The notes under the pieces: model-generated
Told to the model about the DNA's origin: nothing
What the model saw: the letters and a program-made list of their open reading frames with translations, nothing else
Databases searched by the model: none
Assembly: GCF_035599575.1 (NCBI RefSeq)
Contig: NZ_CP141179.1
Coordinates: 1,550,001-1,614,000 of the forward strand
Source: Roseovarius sp. Pro17
GTDB lineage: Bacteria; Pseudomonadota; Alphaproteobacteria; Rhodobacterales; Rhodobacteraceae
Length of the DNA: 64,000 nt
Reading direction: 5' to 3'
Made by a program: the position numbers and the translations under genes
Shown here: one piece after another, positions 34,161-43,776 of the stretch
Position numbering within the stretch: position 1 is the first letter of the stretch
Layout of the letters: each line of letters opens with the position of its first letter

Positions 34161-35033
34161 ATGGCAAAGCTGGCATTCTTGGGTTTGGGGGTCATGGGCT
34201 ATCCGATGGCGGGGCATCTGGCCAAGGCCGGGCATGACGTTTGCGTCTATAACCGGACCGGCGCCAAGGCCAAAGCGTGGGCGTCCGAGCATGGTGGCAG
34301 GTCCGCGCCCACTCCGCGCGAAGCTGCGAGCGGCGTGGATTTCGTCATGGCTTGCGTTGGCAACGACGACGATTTGCGCAGCGTTTGCCTAGGCGATGAC
34401 GGGGCGTTTGCCGGGATGAGCAAGGGCGCGACATTTGTCGATCACACTACGGTGTCGGCTGCCGTGACGGCGGAGCTGTATGAGGCTGCCAAAGCCTTGG
34501 GTCTGAATTTCGTCGATGCGCCGATTTCAGGCGGGCAGGCGGGGGCCGAAAACGGACAGCTGTCGATCATGTGCGGTGGTGATCAGAGCGCCTATGCCGC
34601 CGCCGAACCGGTGATGCAGGTCTATGCCAAGCTGTGTCGCCGCATAGGCGAGAGCGGCGCAGGGCAGATGACCAAGATGTGTAACCAGATCGCTATTGCC
34701 GGACTGGTGCAGGGCCTGAGTGAGGCGCTGCATTTTGCAGATAAAGCGGGCCTTGATGGCCGTGCGGTGGTCGAAGTGATATCCCAAGGGGCGGCAGGCA
34801 GTTGGCAGATGGCCAATCGCTATGAGACGATGCTGGACGATCATTTCGAACACGGCTTTGCCGTTGATTGGATGCGCAAGGATCTGGGAATCTGCCTGCA
34901 AACGGCGAACGAGAATGGTGCGTCCTTACCAGTAACCGCGCTGGTCGATCAGTTTTACAAAGACGTCCAGAACATGGGCGGCGGGCGCTGGGATACGTCG
35001 AGCCTGTTCAAGAGGTTGCAGAACATCGGCTGA
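34161..35033 (+). CDS. 3-hydroxyisobutyrate dehydrogenase family NAD(P)-dependent oxidoreductase
   Basis: A 290-residue beta-hydroxyacid dehydrogenase. N-terminal Rossmann motif FLGLGVMGYPMAGHL at residue 4, substrate motif DAPISGGQAGAENGQLSIM near 125 and catalytic Lys in GAGQMTKMCNQ near 175. Substrates in the family include 3-hydroxyisobutyrate, tartronate semialdehyde and short aldehydes; specificity is not clear here. Start at 34161 with GGGGAG 6 bases upstream; an earlier ATG at 34125 has no ribosome site. A strong terminator follows. Confidence 0.9.
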   Translation: MAKLAFLGLGVMGYPMAGHLAKAGHDVCVYNRTGAKAKAWASEHGGRSAPTPREAASGVDFVMACVGNDDDLRSVCLGDDGAFAGMSKGATFVDHTTVSAAVTAELYEAAKALGLNFVDAPISGGQAGAENGQLSIMCGGDQSAYAAAEPVMQVYAKLCRRIGESGAGQMTKMCNQIAIAGLVQGLSEALHFADKAGLDGRAVVEVISQGAAGSWQMANRYETMLDDHFEHGFAVDWMRKDLGICLQTANENGASLPVTALVDQFYKDVQNMGGGRWDTSSLFKRLQNIG

Positions 35034-35089
35034 CGCGCCGCGCGCGGTGGGCGCTGCGCCGTGAGTATTTTTGGAACAATGAAAGACGT

Positions 35090-35121
35090 GGGCGCGCGGC
35101 GATATGCAGCGCGCCCTTTTT
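35090..35121 (+). terminator. Rho-independent terminator after the dehydrogenase gene
   Basis: Perfect 8-bp GC stem, GGGCGCGC (35090-35097) and GCGCGCCC (35109-35116), with an 11-base loop and TTTTT. It sits between convergent genes. Confidence 0.85.
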
Positions 35122-35129
35122 CGTTGTGC

Positions 35130-36332
35130 TTATTCGGTCAGGTAGGGGACCGGATCAAGGCTGTCAAAGCCATTGCGCACCTCGAAATGCACTGCTGCGG
35201 CGCCGCTGGACGGGATCTTGGCCAATGTTTGTCCGCGGCTGACCTTGTCGCCGGTCTTGACCGCGACGTTGTCGACGTTCGAATAGACCGTCAGCAGGTT
35301 ATTGGCGTGTTTGATCACGATAATCGGCGTACCTTTGGTATCCTTGGTAATGGCGGCCACGGTGCCACTGTCGGCGGCTTTGACGGTGGTGCCCGCGCTG
35401 GCCGCGATGTCGATACCGTCGTTCTTGCCCTTGGAGAAGGCGCGCACAATGTCGCCGCGCACCGGGTAGCTCATCCGTGCCTTGGGGGCTGAGGCAGTGG
35501 TCTGCTGCTTACCCAGATCGGGGGCCTCGGTGGGTTTCTCCTTGGCCTTGGCGGCAGTCACGGTATCCTCGGGCGGTAGCGGCTTGGCCGCGCTTGGCGG
35601 CTCGGGGGTGGGGGATCCGGCACCGGGGGGCTGGGTCGCAGGGATGTCAGAGGCGTCGAAGGTGGCCGATTTTTGACCCGGCAGGGCGACGGGGATGATC
35701 AGGTACTGCCCTTCGCGAACCGCGAAATCCGCGCCGAGGCCGTTCCACTCCGCAAGGCTGCGGATTGACACGTTGTAGAGCCGCGCGATGGTATAGGCCG
35801 TCTCACCGCGGGCGACCTGGTGGCGCACAGGCTCGGCCCCCGCCTGAGCGCTGCCCGTGGCGGGCGACAGGGTGCTGGTCTCGATCTGGCTGGTCGAGGC
35901 ACTGTCGATGGCTGCGCCCGCGATCTGGGTGATGTCGGATCCACCGGGGCGGATCGGGCCGCCTGTAGGCTCGGCTACGCGACTGGGCAGGGCGATGACC
36001 TCGCCCGCGCGCAGCGGGTCCGAGGTCTGAATGCCGTTATAGCGCGCCAGCGCGTTTGCATCGGCGCCGATGCGCGTGGCAAGCGAGGCCAGCGTATCAC
36101 CGCGTTGCGCCACTGCGACCTGATAGCCGGGATAAGAGAGAATGCCCCGCGAATCCGGTCTGGGCCGGTCGGCGGTCGCTGTGCGCGCCGCGCCTGCCGT
36201 GTCCAGCCCGCCAATCGGGCCGCGCATGTCCAAATCCATGGTGTCGCCGCAAGCCGATAGGGCCAGCGCGCAAGTTCCGGCCAGCATTACGGTGAGACGG
36301 GGACGCCTTTGGGGGTTGAATGGGCTGCTCAT
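35130..36332 (-). CDS. nlpD: NlpD-like lipoprotein: LysM repeats plus degenerate LytM/M23 domain
   Basis: A 400-residue lipoprotein (lipobox LALSACG near residue 28). Two LysM domains (about residues 70-115, with YQVAVAQRGDTLASLATRIG, and about 168-212, with RGETAYTIARLYNVS) bind peptidoglycan. The C-terminal M23 domain reads DGIDIAASAGTTVKAADSG...TVYSNV...VHFEVR; most zinc-binding His residues are replaced (Asn and Ala), so it is probably a regulator of amidases like E. coli NlpD/EnvC, not a peptidase. It is the last gene of surE-pcm-nlpD, the same order as in E. coli. Confidence 0.9.
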   Translation of the reverse strand: MSSPFNPQRRPRLTVMLAGTCALALSACGDTMDLDMRGPIGGLDTAGAARTATADRPRPDSRGILSYPGYQVAVAQRGDTLASLATRIGADANALARYNGIQTSDPLRAGEVIALPSRVAEPTGGPIRPGGSDITQIAGAAIDSASTSQIETSTLSPATGSAQAGAEPVRHQVARGETAYTIARLYNVSIRSLAEWNGLGADFAVREGQYLIIPVALPGQKSATFDASDIPATQPPGAGSPTPEPPSAAKPLPPEDTVTAAKAKEKPTEAPDLGKQQTTASAPKARMSYPVRGDIVRAFSKGKNDGIDIAASAGTTVKAADSGTVAAITKDTKGTPIIVIKHANNLLTVYSNVDNVAVKTGDKVSRGQTLAKIPSSGAAAVHFEVRNGFDSLDPVPYLTE

Positions 36333-36394
36333 GTCGATCTCGTCCTCATGTTCCGCCCCATATGCATCGAGGCTTGTCTGAAATTTCGCGGCGT

Positions 36395-37054
36395 TCAGGC
36401 GGTGTCACGCCCCAACCCCTCGATCAGCGGGACGAACCGCACAGGGCGTAATTCGTCATAGTCAAAGCCGCCCTCGTGTCGCGTCACGCGGATCAGCCGC
36501 TGCACCGTATCGGACTGCCCGACCGGAACAACCATGATACCGCCGATTTTAAGCTGGGCCAAGAGCGGTCCGGGCGGGTCCTCGGCGGCGGCGGTCACGA
36601 GGATGCGGTCGAACGGCGCCTGATCGGGCAAACCAAAGCTGCCATCGGCGGTCAGCGCCGTGATATTGGTCAGGTCCAGCGTGCGAAAAATCTCGCTCGC
36701 TTCTTGCACGAGGCGGCGGTGGCGGTCGATTGTATAGACTCGCCGCGCCAGCAGGCTGAGGATCGCGGCCTGATAGCCCGACCCGGTGCCGATCTCCAGC
36801 ACCTTGTCGCGCGCGCTAAGCTTCAGCGCCTGCGTCATCAGTCCGACAATCGACGGCTGGCTGATCGTCTGTCCGCAGGCGATGGGCAGCGGCATATCCT
36901 CATACGCGCGGTCGGCGAAATAGCCCCGGATGAACGGGCCACGGTCAATCTTTTCCATGGCCGAAAGAACGCGGTTATCCGTGACACCCTTTGAGCGGAG
37001 GGCGTAGAGGAACTGCATCTTGCGTTCGGCGGTATCGGGATCTTCGTCGCTCAT
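36395..37054 (-). CDS. pcm: Protein-L-isoaspartate O-methyltransferase
   Basis: A 219-residue SAM-dependent enzyme that repairs isoaspartyl residues in aged proteins. Motif [16 protein letters not shown] near residue 85, plus GPFIRG and [14 protein letters not shown] upstream and [12 protein letters not shown] in the centre. Start overlaps the surE stop by 4 bases. Confidence 0.95.
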   Translation of the reverse strand: MSDEDPDTAERKMQFLYALRSKGVTDNRVLSAMEKIDRGPFIRGYFADRAYEDMPLPIACGQTISQPSIVGLMTQALKLSARDKVLEIGTGSGYQAAILSLLARRVYTIDRHRRLVQEASEIFRTLDLTNITALTADGSFGLPDQAPFDRILVTAAAEDPPGPLLAQLKIGGIMVVPVGQSDTVQRLIRVTRHEGGFDYDELRPVRFVPLIEGLGRDTA

Positions 37055-37833
37055 TCGATGGCTTTCAGCGGCTCCAGCATGTCGTGCGCGGTCAGATCGG
37101 CGCGCATCGGCGTGACCGAGATGTACCCTTCGAGGTTCACGGCAGCGTCCGAGCCGGGGCTGGTCGGCTGCTGCTGCGATGCGCCGGTAACCCAGAGAAA
37201 CCGCCTACCCGAGGGCGAAACATGCGGTTCGACCCCGAAACCCATGTCGCGCCGGAAGCCCTGGCGCGCGGCGCGCACGCCCTTGACTTCCCCGGCTGCG
37301 ACCGGCGGAAAATTGACATTGTAGAAGATGCCGTAATCGTCGCGGGTCCACACGCCCTTGTCCAGCAGACGCTGAACGGTATCCAGCCCGTGAGCGCGCG
37401 AGGCGTCGAACGTGTCGGCGAGGTCGCGATTGGCAGGCCCGTAGAACTGACTGAGCGCTATAGCGGGGATGCCTTGCAATGCCGCCTCCATCGCCGCGCC
37501 CAGTGTTCCGGAATAGACGGCGTTCTCGGCGGCGTTGTTACCGCGATTGACACCCGACAGCACCAGATCAGGCGGATTGCCCTTCATGATGTCGTAAAGC
37601 CCGGCCAGCACGCAATCGGCAGGGCTGCCCTGCACGGCAAATATGCGCGGTGTCAGTTCACTGACCATCATCGGCTGAGTGTAGGAAATGGCATGACCTA
37701 CACCTGATTGCTCAAACGCGGGCGCGACGCACCACACCTCACCGCCATCTGCGGTCAATGCCTCGGCGATCTCGGACAGGACCTTGAGGCCCGGCGCGTT
37801 GATGCCGTCGTCATTGGTGATCAATATGCGCAA
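37051..37833 (-). CDS. surE: 5'-nucleotidase SurE
   Basis: A 260-residue metal-dependent nucleotidase/exopolyphosphatase. [13 protein letters not shown] at the N-terminus supplies the Asp-Asp metal site, and [24 protein letters not shown] is the second signature. I chose the TTG at 37833 because GGAGG lies 7 bases upstream and family members begin with RILITNDDG; the ATG at 37851 (six codons earlier, AAGGTG upstream) is possible. First gene of surE-pcm-nlpD, a set linked to stationary-phase maintenance. Confidence 0.94.
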   Translation of the reverse strand: MRILITNDDGINAPGLKVLSEIAEALTADGGEVWCVAPAFEQSGVGHAISYTQPMMVSELTPRIFAVQGSPADCVLAGLYDIMKGNPPDLVLSGVNRGNNAAENAVYSGTLGAAMEAALQGIPAIALSQFYGPANRDLADTFDASRAHGLDTVQRLLDKGVWTRDDYGIFYNVNFPPVAAGEVKGVRAARQGFRRDMGFGVEPHVSPSGRRFLWVTGASQQQPTSPGSDAAVNLEGYISVTPMRADLTAHDMLEPLKAIE

Positions 37834-37902
37834 GATTCCGCCTCCGGCCATTGTGCACCTTCTTTATCGGGCGCGGCGCGGACGGGCAAGCATGTCGCGG
37901 GT

Positions 37903-38541
37903 CTATCCCAGCAGGGCCAGCAGGCGGCGCGCCTCGCTCTGCGGATTGGCCAGCTCCTCGCGGTCTTCGCCGGGATAAAAACGCGCGCGCGTCGCCGTCG
38001 CCATGGGGCCGGGGCTGACGATATGGACCTTGGGGCCGTGCTTGGCGCTTTCGGCTTGCCACGAGCGGGCGAGAGCGATCTGCGCAGCCTTGGTCGCGCC
38101 ATAGGCACCGGCGAATTTTTCGCCCGCCTTGAAATCCTCAAAGAACATCGCCTGACCTGCCTCACCAAGAAGCGGCGCGATGAAGGGGATCAGATGCCCG
38201 GTTGCGGTGACGTTGGTCGCCACGGATTTATCCCAGTCACGCACGTCCAGATGCATCGCAGGGCTGAGCGGTGCGGCATGCACGGCGGTATGGGCCCAGA
38301 TGTCGACATGGCCCCAGCGGTCATGGATGCTGCGGCATAGCTGGCGCATGGCGTCGGGATTGGTGATGTCCATCGGCGCCAGCGTGGCGTTATGCCCGGC
38401 GGCTTGAATCCGGTCGTCCAGTTCCTCCAGCGCGCCGGTGGTGCGGGCGACGGCGACGACATGATATGACGCCGCCAATTCGAGTGCGAGGGCCGCGCCA
38501 AGGCCGCGTGAGGCGCCGGTGATAAGGGCTACTTGTGTCAT
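37903..38541 (-). CDS. Short-chain dehydrogenase/reductase family protein
   Basis: A 212-residue SDR. The NAD(P)-binding motif TGASRGLGAAL is at residue 8 and the active-site YGATK near residue 155. The residue 13 positions before the Tyr, usually Ser, is Phe in this protein (MFFEDF), so activity may be altered. The substrate is unknown. The ATG at 38541 begins the Rossmann strand directly; the frame is open to 38763 but overlaps the MscS gene. Confidence 0.85.
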   Translation of the reverse strand: MTQVALITGASRGLGAALALELAASYHVVAVARTTGALEELDDRIQAAGHNATLAPMDITNPDAMRQLCRSIHDRWGHVDIWAHTAVHAAPLSPAMHLDVRDWDKSVATNVTATGHLIPFIAPLLGEAGQAMFFEDFKAGEKFAGAYGATKAAQIALARSWQAESAKHGPKVHIVSPGPMATATRARFYPGEDREELANPQSEARRLLALLG

Positions 38542-38572
38542 ATCAGCGGTTTGAACTCCATCGGCAGCGCCG

Positions 38573-39550
38573 TCAAGAGCCGCTGTTTCTGTCCGCGTTA
38601 CCGCGCTTTTCCATCGCGTCCGCCATGCGGCGCGGTTTCGGATCCTTGCCGGTCGTTGGCCATCCCTCGCGCTGCTGTGCGCGCACACCATCCGTTTCCT
38701 CGGTCTGGTCGTGCCACAGATGCACGTGGGTCGGATAGGGCATGTCGATACCGGCTGTATCAAGCGCCTTGTAAACGGCCTGAAGCACGGCGCCTTGGGT
38801 GTGGATTACCGTGGCGCGGTCCGATGCTGTCCACCAACGCAGGCGCACGATGTTGGCGAAGTCGCCCAGTTCTACCGGGATGGTTTCGGGCGCGGGATCG
38901 CTGAGCACGCCGCTTACATTGGCGCAGGCCTCGGCCATGATGCGGCGGGCCTCGTCCCAGTCGTCATTGCAGCCGATGCCGACGTCGTATTGCGAACGGC
39001 GATGCTCGAACGCGGTGTTGACGACGACGCTGTCGGTGTAAATGTCGGCGTTCGGGATGACAACGCGACGGCCGTCGTAGGTCTTGATGATCGTCGCGCG
39101 TGTCTCGATCCGCTCGACGGTGCCTTCGTGGCCAGAGGACGACACAATCTGATCGCCGACCTCAAAGGGCTGGCGCAGAAGGATCAGAATACCCGCCAAC
39201 ATATTTTGCAGGATATCTTTGAAGGCAAAGCCAATCGCCACCGAACTGACGCCGAGGCCTGCGATCAGATCGCCGGGCGTCAGGCTGGGCGCGACGATGG
39301 TGACGGCCAGCATCACGCCTAGAATGATGAACGTCCAACGCACCAGGCTACTGCCCACGTCGCCCAAACTGGGGCGATCCCGCCTGTGGGCGGTGGCGCG
39401 GACCAGTTTACCGACACCCTTGCCGATCAGCCAAAAGACCACGAACACTACAATGGCTACGCCTATATTCGGGAGCAGCTTAAATAGTCCGTCCAGCCAT
39501 GTGTCTAGTTTATCGAAAATCAGTCCGGGATTGGCTTCGACATTCTCCAC
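38573..39550 (-). CDS. Small-conductance mechanosensitive channel (MscS family)
   Basis: A 325-residue inner-membrane channel that opens when membrane tension rises. Three hydrophobic segments (about residues 25-47, 70-92 and 97-118), with the third followed by the GFAFKDILQNMLAGILIL pore helix. A beta domain (VGDQIVSSSGHEGTVERIETRATII) and an alpha/beta domain follow. The length matches MscS/YnaI-short type. The C-terminal 40 residues are charged. AGGTGG lies just before the ATG. Confidence 0.93.
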   Translation of the reverse strand: MENVEANPGLIFDKLDTWLDGLFKLLPNIGVAIVVFVVFWLIGKGVGKLVRATAHRRDRPSLGDVGSSLVRWTFIILGVMLAVTIVAPSLTPGDLIAGLGVSSVAIGFAFKDILQNMLAGILILLRQPFEVGDQIVSSSGHEGTVERIETRATIIKTYDGRRVVIPNADIYTDSVVVNTAFEHRRSQYDVGIGCNDDWDEARRIMAEACANVSGVLSDPAPETIPVELGDFANIVRLRWWTASDRATVIHTQGAVLQAVYKALDTAGIDMPYPTHVHLWHDQTEETDGVRAQQREGWPTTGKDPKPRRMADAMEKRGNADRNSGS

Positions 39551-39808
39551 CTATGCGTATCCTTTCGCGCGTTAGCGAAGGTAACTCGCGGCTGGACGGG
39601 GTGGTTCCCTGTCAACTGCCGGGATGTCCACAAACAGCGTCTGTCTGCTCTGGGGGTTGCTACGCTAGGGTCAGCCTTCTTGACGATACTGCGCGGGATC
39701 GCCATCGACGCAAAGGCCCGTACCAATAATACAAGCAATCGCTATGCTTCGACGCGACGCCGCAGCAGACGGCGCTTGGCAACTTGATACCTTTTGGGCC
39801 GCGCAGGA

Positions 39809-42022
39809 TTAACCTCGCATTTCTGCCAGTGCCGCGCGCACCTTTGCCGGTTTAAACGGAACTGACCGTAGCTTAATACCCGCCGCATCAAACACCGCGT
39901 TCGAGATTGCGGCAGAGACCACCACCGCTGTCGGTTCGCCTACGCCCCACGGTGCATCGTCCGGACGCTCAATCAGGTCTATATGCACCTCGGGCACGTC
40001 CTTGAACCGCATGATGGGATAGCTGGCCCAATCAAGGCTGGTGACCATTTTGCGATCAAAGGTCAGATCTTCCATCAGCGTTCTGCTGGTGGTCTGAATC
40101 ACGCACCCCTCGATCTGCGCACGCACGCCTGCCGGGTTGATGATCTGGCCGCAATCGTGCGCCACAAAGAAGCGGTCCACCCGGATACCCCCCGAGTTGG
40201 CGTCGACGGTCACTTCTGCGACCACACCGACATAGGTGCGTCTCAGCTCGTATTTCACATACGCCATACCACGCCCGGTCAGCGACGTTTCACCCTGCTG
40301 GGAACGGGGCGACGGGCGCTCTTCCCATTTTGAGAATTCCTTGAGCCTGTCCAGCACGTCCAGACCGCGGCTGTCCGACTGATCAATCAGACTGCGCCGA
40401 TACGCCAGCGGATCGACGCCAAGTTCGGCGGCGATTTCATCAAGGAAAGATTCGTTGGCAAAGGTGTTCTGCATACGCCCCGGCGCGCGGATCCACGAGG
40501 GGCGCAACGGCGTCGTCTCAAGCCGGTGACAGGTCGTGCGAACATTGGCAAAGCCATAAGGGATGGCTGAATCATTGGTGATACCACCGGGATTCAAGTC
40601 GTGTGACGTCGGTAACTCTGCAAGGTTCGCGCCCAAAAGCGCCACGCGTCCGCCGGCACCTTGCGGGATGAAAAACTCGCCCTTCCAGGCCGAAACCTCG
40701 CCCGCGTCGTCGATGCGGGCGCTGAGATCGATGAGCGTCGGGGGGCCGTGCGGCGCCCAGCCATGTTCGTCATGGCGCATCCATTGCACGCGCACAGGGC
40801 GTCCGATCTCGCGCGACAAGAGCGCGGCGTCGGCTGCCGCGTCTTCGTGCCCGTTGCGACCATAGCAACCGGCACCCTCAATGTAGATACAGCGGATATC
40901 CTCTTCCGATATCGAGAACATGTCCGATAACTGCCGACGCAGCCGGTGTGTTGCCTGAGACGAGGACCAGCTGACAAGTTTACCGTCGCTGAAATCCGCG
41001 ACCGAACAGGACGGCCCTATGGATCCGTGCGTGTGCAGTGCGAAATCATAGGTCGCCGATATCTGTCGCTCGCCCTTTGCGGTGTCGATATCGCCAATGT
41101 CACTGGTCACGTCATCCTCGACGATGGGTGTTTGGCGCACGTGGTCCCAGATTTCGGCCTGATCCGGCAGGCTTTCCACGGTCGTCCAGTTCGCGGTCAA
41201 TTCACGAGCTGCGCGCACGGCAGTCCATTCGGTTTCTGCGACCACCGCCAGGAAATTACCCTTACGCACAATCTGCACATCCGGCAGATGCGCAATGGAG
41301 CTTTCGTCAACATTATCAAGCGTCGCTTCCATGGCTGGCGGGCGAACAACGCGCGCGTGGGCCATGCCATCAATCTTGAAATCCTGCATATAGTGGAACG
41401 CGCCGGTGATCTTGCCCGGCAGGCCATCGCGGATGATAGGCTGACCGACGATGGTGAAGGTTTTCGGATCCTTCAGCTTTACGTTCTCATCCACATCGAG
41501 AGAGAAATGTTTGCCGTTCAACAATTCGCTGTAGGATATCTCGTCACTGCCGCCGCCAATTACGCCATCAGTGATGCCCAGCGTGTCCTTTTCAACGCCG
41601 AACCGTTCAGCCGCCACGCCCAGCATCGCCTCGCGCGCGGTCGCCGCAGCCTCGCGAATTGCCTTGCCGCCGACTTCGATTGAAAGGCTGCCATAGGTCG
41701 GGCCTTGATCCGGCGTCAACGCAGTGTCGCCCTCGATCACGCTCACCCGGTCCAGAGGCACCGAAAGCTCTTCGGCGACCATCTGGGCAAAGCCGGTGCG
41801 CACACCGGTGCCATAGTCGATCTTGCCGCTATAGACAGTGACGAGGCCGTCCGCGTCGATCGACAGGTACGAATCGACGACACCCTCTGCGACGGATTTC
41901 AGGGTGCCGGTTGCCTGCGCAGCGGCCGGTCCAAAACCGCGGCTCACAGAAAAGGCAACGACAAGTCCGCCTGCGCCCTTGAGCAGGGACCGGCGCGTGA
42001 GGTTCTGAACGATTGACGTCAT
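39809..42022 (-). CDS. Molybdopterin-binding subunit of a periplasmic xanthine-dehydrogenase-family enzyme (IorB-like)
   Basis: A 737-residue large subunit. A Tat signal is present (LTRRSLLKGAGGLVVAFS, residues 8-25), so it is exported with the cofactor inserted. It belongs to the isoquinoline 1-oxidoreductase beta/aldehyde dehydrogenase branch: the catalytic Glu is in PWGVGEPTAVVV near residue 695, and the molybdopterin contacts include GPPTLIDLSARIDD and QTTSRTLMEDL. It hydroxylates an aldehyde or N-heterocycle with water as oxygen source. Together with the iron-sulphur subunit and a tri-heme cytochrome it forms an electron chain to the respiratory system. Substrate unknown. Confidence 0.9.
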   Translation of the reverse strand: MTSIVQNLTRRSLLKGAGGLVVAFSVSRGFGPAAAQATGTLKSVAEGVVDSYLSIDADGLVTVYSGKIDYGTGVRTGFAQMVAEELSVPLDRVSVIEGDTALTPDQGPTYGSLSIEVGGKAIREAAATAREAMLGVAAERFGVEKDTLGITDGVIGGGSDEISYSELLNGKHFSLDVDENVKLKDPKTFTIVGQPIIRDGLPGKITGAFHYMQDFKIDGMAHARVVRPPAMEATLDNVDESSIAHLPDVQIVRKGNFLAVVAETEWTAVRAARELTANWTTVESLPDQAEIWDHVRQTPIVEDDVTSDIGDIDTAKGERQISATYDFALHTHGSIGPSCSVADFSDGKLVSWSSSQATHRLRRQLSDMFSISEEDIRCIYIEGAGCYGRNGHEDAAADAALLSREIGRPVRVQWMRHDEHGWAPHGPPTLIDLSARIDDAGEVSAWKGEFFIPQGAGGRVALLGANLAELPTSHDLNPGGITNDSAIPYGFANVRTTCHRLETTPLRPSWIRAPGRMQNTFANESFLDEIAAELGVDPLAYRRSLIDQSDSRGLDVLDRLKEFSKWEERPSPRSQQGETSLTGRGMAYVKYELRRTYVGVVAEVTVDANSGGIRVDRFFVAHDCGQIINPAGVRAQIEGCVIQTTSRTLMEDLTFDRKMVTSLDWASYPIMRFKDVPEVHIDLIERPDDAPWGVGEPTAVVVSAAISNAVFDAAGIKLRSVPFKPAKVRAALAEMRG

Positions 42023-42037
42023 GGCAGCTGTCTCCTC

Positions 42038-42493
42038 TTACGTTCGGGCGGCGCGTTTGACGGCGCGAATGATGGCGGCATGGGTTCCGCAACGGCACAG
42101 ATTGGTCTGCATACCGGTGAGAATTTCGTCGTCACTCGGATCGGCATTACGCTCCAGCAGATGCTGCGCGCGCATGACCATGCCCGAAATGCAGTAGCCG
42201 CATTGTGCTGCTTGCTCGTCGATGAAGGCCTGATGCAATTTGCCGGGCTTGCCGTCCTCCAGCAGTCCCTCGGTCGTGGTGACAGCGCGTCCCGCCAGCG
42301 CCGAGATCGGCATAAGGCAGGAATAGACCGCCCGCCCGTCAACGATGACAGTGCAAGCACCGCATTGGCCCAAACCGCAGCCAAACTTGGCTCCGCGCAG
42401 GCCGATCTGGTCGCGCAGCGCATAGAGCAGCGGCATCGACGGATCGCCATCGATGTCGTGCTTTGTTCCGTTCACTTCGATGCTGACGCTCAT
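42038..42493 (-). CDS. [2Fe-2S] subunit of the periplasmic molybdenum hydroxylase (IorA-like)
   Basis: A 151-residue protein with two iron-sulphur domains: plant-ferredoxin type CGLGQCGACTV...C (residues about 40-65) and the four-helix domain with CGYCISGMVM and LCRCGTH. It passes electrons from the molybdenum centre to the cytochrome. No own Tat signal is seen, so it is probably exported together with the large subunit. The ATG at 42493 overlaps the cytochrome gene stop by 4 bases; the longer open frame is not needed. Confidence 0.93.
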   Translation of the reverse strand: MSVSIEVNGTKHDIDGDPSMPLLYALRDQIGLRGAKFGCGLGQCGACTVIVDGRAVYSCLMPISALAGRAVTTTEGLLEDGKPGKLHQAFIDEQAAQCGYCISGMVMRAQHLLERNADPSDDEILTGMQTNLCRCGTHAAIIRAVKRAART

Positions 42494-43776
42494 TGCCCGT
42501 CTCCTTCGCTTTGTTCTCCGAGTGCGTCTTGCACCGTGTCGCCCACATCCTCCCACGCCGCGCCATCCGAAAAGCGTGCGCGCACGTAGCGTGTCAGGTC
42601 CGCGATCTGATCCGTCGTCAGGCTATCCTCAAAACCGGGCATGTAGGGTCCGCCCATGTCGCGATAATTGTCGATGCCATCAACAATCGTGCGCACCACG
42701 TTGAGAGGTTTCCGGCTGTGCGCCGCGTAGCCCGTCGATAGAGCGACGCCATAGGATGGGTTTGTTCCGCCCAACTCAGTCGCCATTGAGGGTTCGTGGC
42801 AACTGGCGCAGGCACCGATCCACAGATCATGCGCTGCGGCGAGGTCATCCGGCACATCGTTATCCACAACGGATATCGCGGGGGCATCGTCGTCGGTCAG
42901 GCTGGAAACATAGGTGGCGATGGCGGATATGTCAGCGGGCGCGACCTTGGCCAGATTGGCCACTGTTTCGCCCATCGGACCAGCGGCAGCGCCGTGAGCG
43001 CGGCTAAAGCCAGTGGACAGATACGTCTCTAATTGAGGCTTGGTCCAACCGCGCGCGCCTTCGCCCCCCAGCGGAGGGGCATACCAGCCGTTGATCTCGG
43101 CGCCCGCCAGCGCGGCCGAGGATTTCTCGGCCCCAACCAGGTTGCGCGGCGTATGGCACGCGCCACAATGAGTGACGCCGTCGACCAGATAGCGGCCTTG
43201 GTTCCATTCCTCGCTCTGCCCATCGATCGGCTCAAGCGCGCCATCGTTCAGAAACAGCAGGTTCCAGCCCGCCATCAGCGCCCGGATGTTGAACGGGAAA
43301 GGCAGGTTGTTGTCGCGCGCCTCATTGGGCACCGCCGGAACCGAGCGTAGGTAGGCATAAACCGCGGCAATATCGGTGTCGTTCATTTTGGTGAAGTGGG
43401 TATATGGAAACGCGGGGTAGAGATGCGCGCCTTCTCGGTCGACGCCCTTGCGCATGGCACGGCTGAACGCCTCCTGGCTCCAAGTGCCGATCCCCGTCTC
43501 GCGATCGGGGGTTATGTTCACAGTGTAAATAGTGCCGAACGGCGTCGCCAAGGCACGGCCACCTGCATAGGCCTCGCCGTTTTCAGCCGTGTGACAACTT
43601 TGACAGTTGCCCAGTTGAGCCAGATCATATCCACGCGAAATCTGTGACTGATCTGCGGCCTCTGCGTCGCGTTCGGCGATCTCGGCCAATTCTGGCTGCC
43701 AAACGACGGCAAAGACAATTACCGCCACGACTGCCAGCACTCCGACAATGGCAAACATCAGGCGTTTACTGGTCAT
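42490..43776 (-). CDS. Tri-heme membrane-anchored cytochrome c
   Basis: A 428-residue protein with an N-terminal membrane anchor (residues 6-26) and three heme-binding sites: CQSCH (Cys58), CGACH (Cys204) and CASCH (Cys323), each with a distal Met candidate. This is the layout of cytochrome subunits of quinohemoprotein alcohol and membrane aldehyde dehydrogenases. It is the first gene of the operon with the iron-sulphur and molybdenum subunits and would carry electrons to quinone or to an oxidase. The ATG at 43776 gives the anchor; an upstream ATG at 43806 also exists. Confidence 0.92.
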   Translation of the reverse strand: MTSKRLMFAIVGVLAVVAVIVFAVVWQPELAEIAERDAEAADQSQISRGYDLAQLGNCQSCHTAENGEAYAGGRALATPFGTIYTVNITPDRETGIGTWSQEAFSRAMRKGVDREGAHLYPAFPYTHFTKMNDTDIAAVYAYLRSVPAVPNEARDNNLPFPFNIRALMAGWNLLFLNDGALEPIDGQSEEWNQGRYLVDGVTHCGACHTPRNLVGAEKSSAALAGAEINGWYAPPLGGEGARGWTKPQLETYLSTGFSRAHGAAAGPMGETVANLAKVAPADISAIATYVSSLTDDDAPAISVVDNDVPDDLAAAHDLWIGACASCHEPSMATELGGTNPSYGVALSTGYAAHSRKPLNVVRTIVDGIDNYRDMGGPYMPGFEDSLTTDQIADLTRYVRARFSDGAAWEDVGDTVQDALGEQSEGDGQ

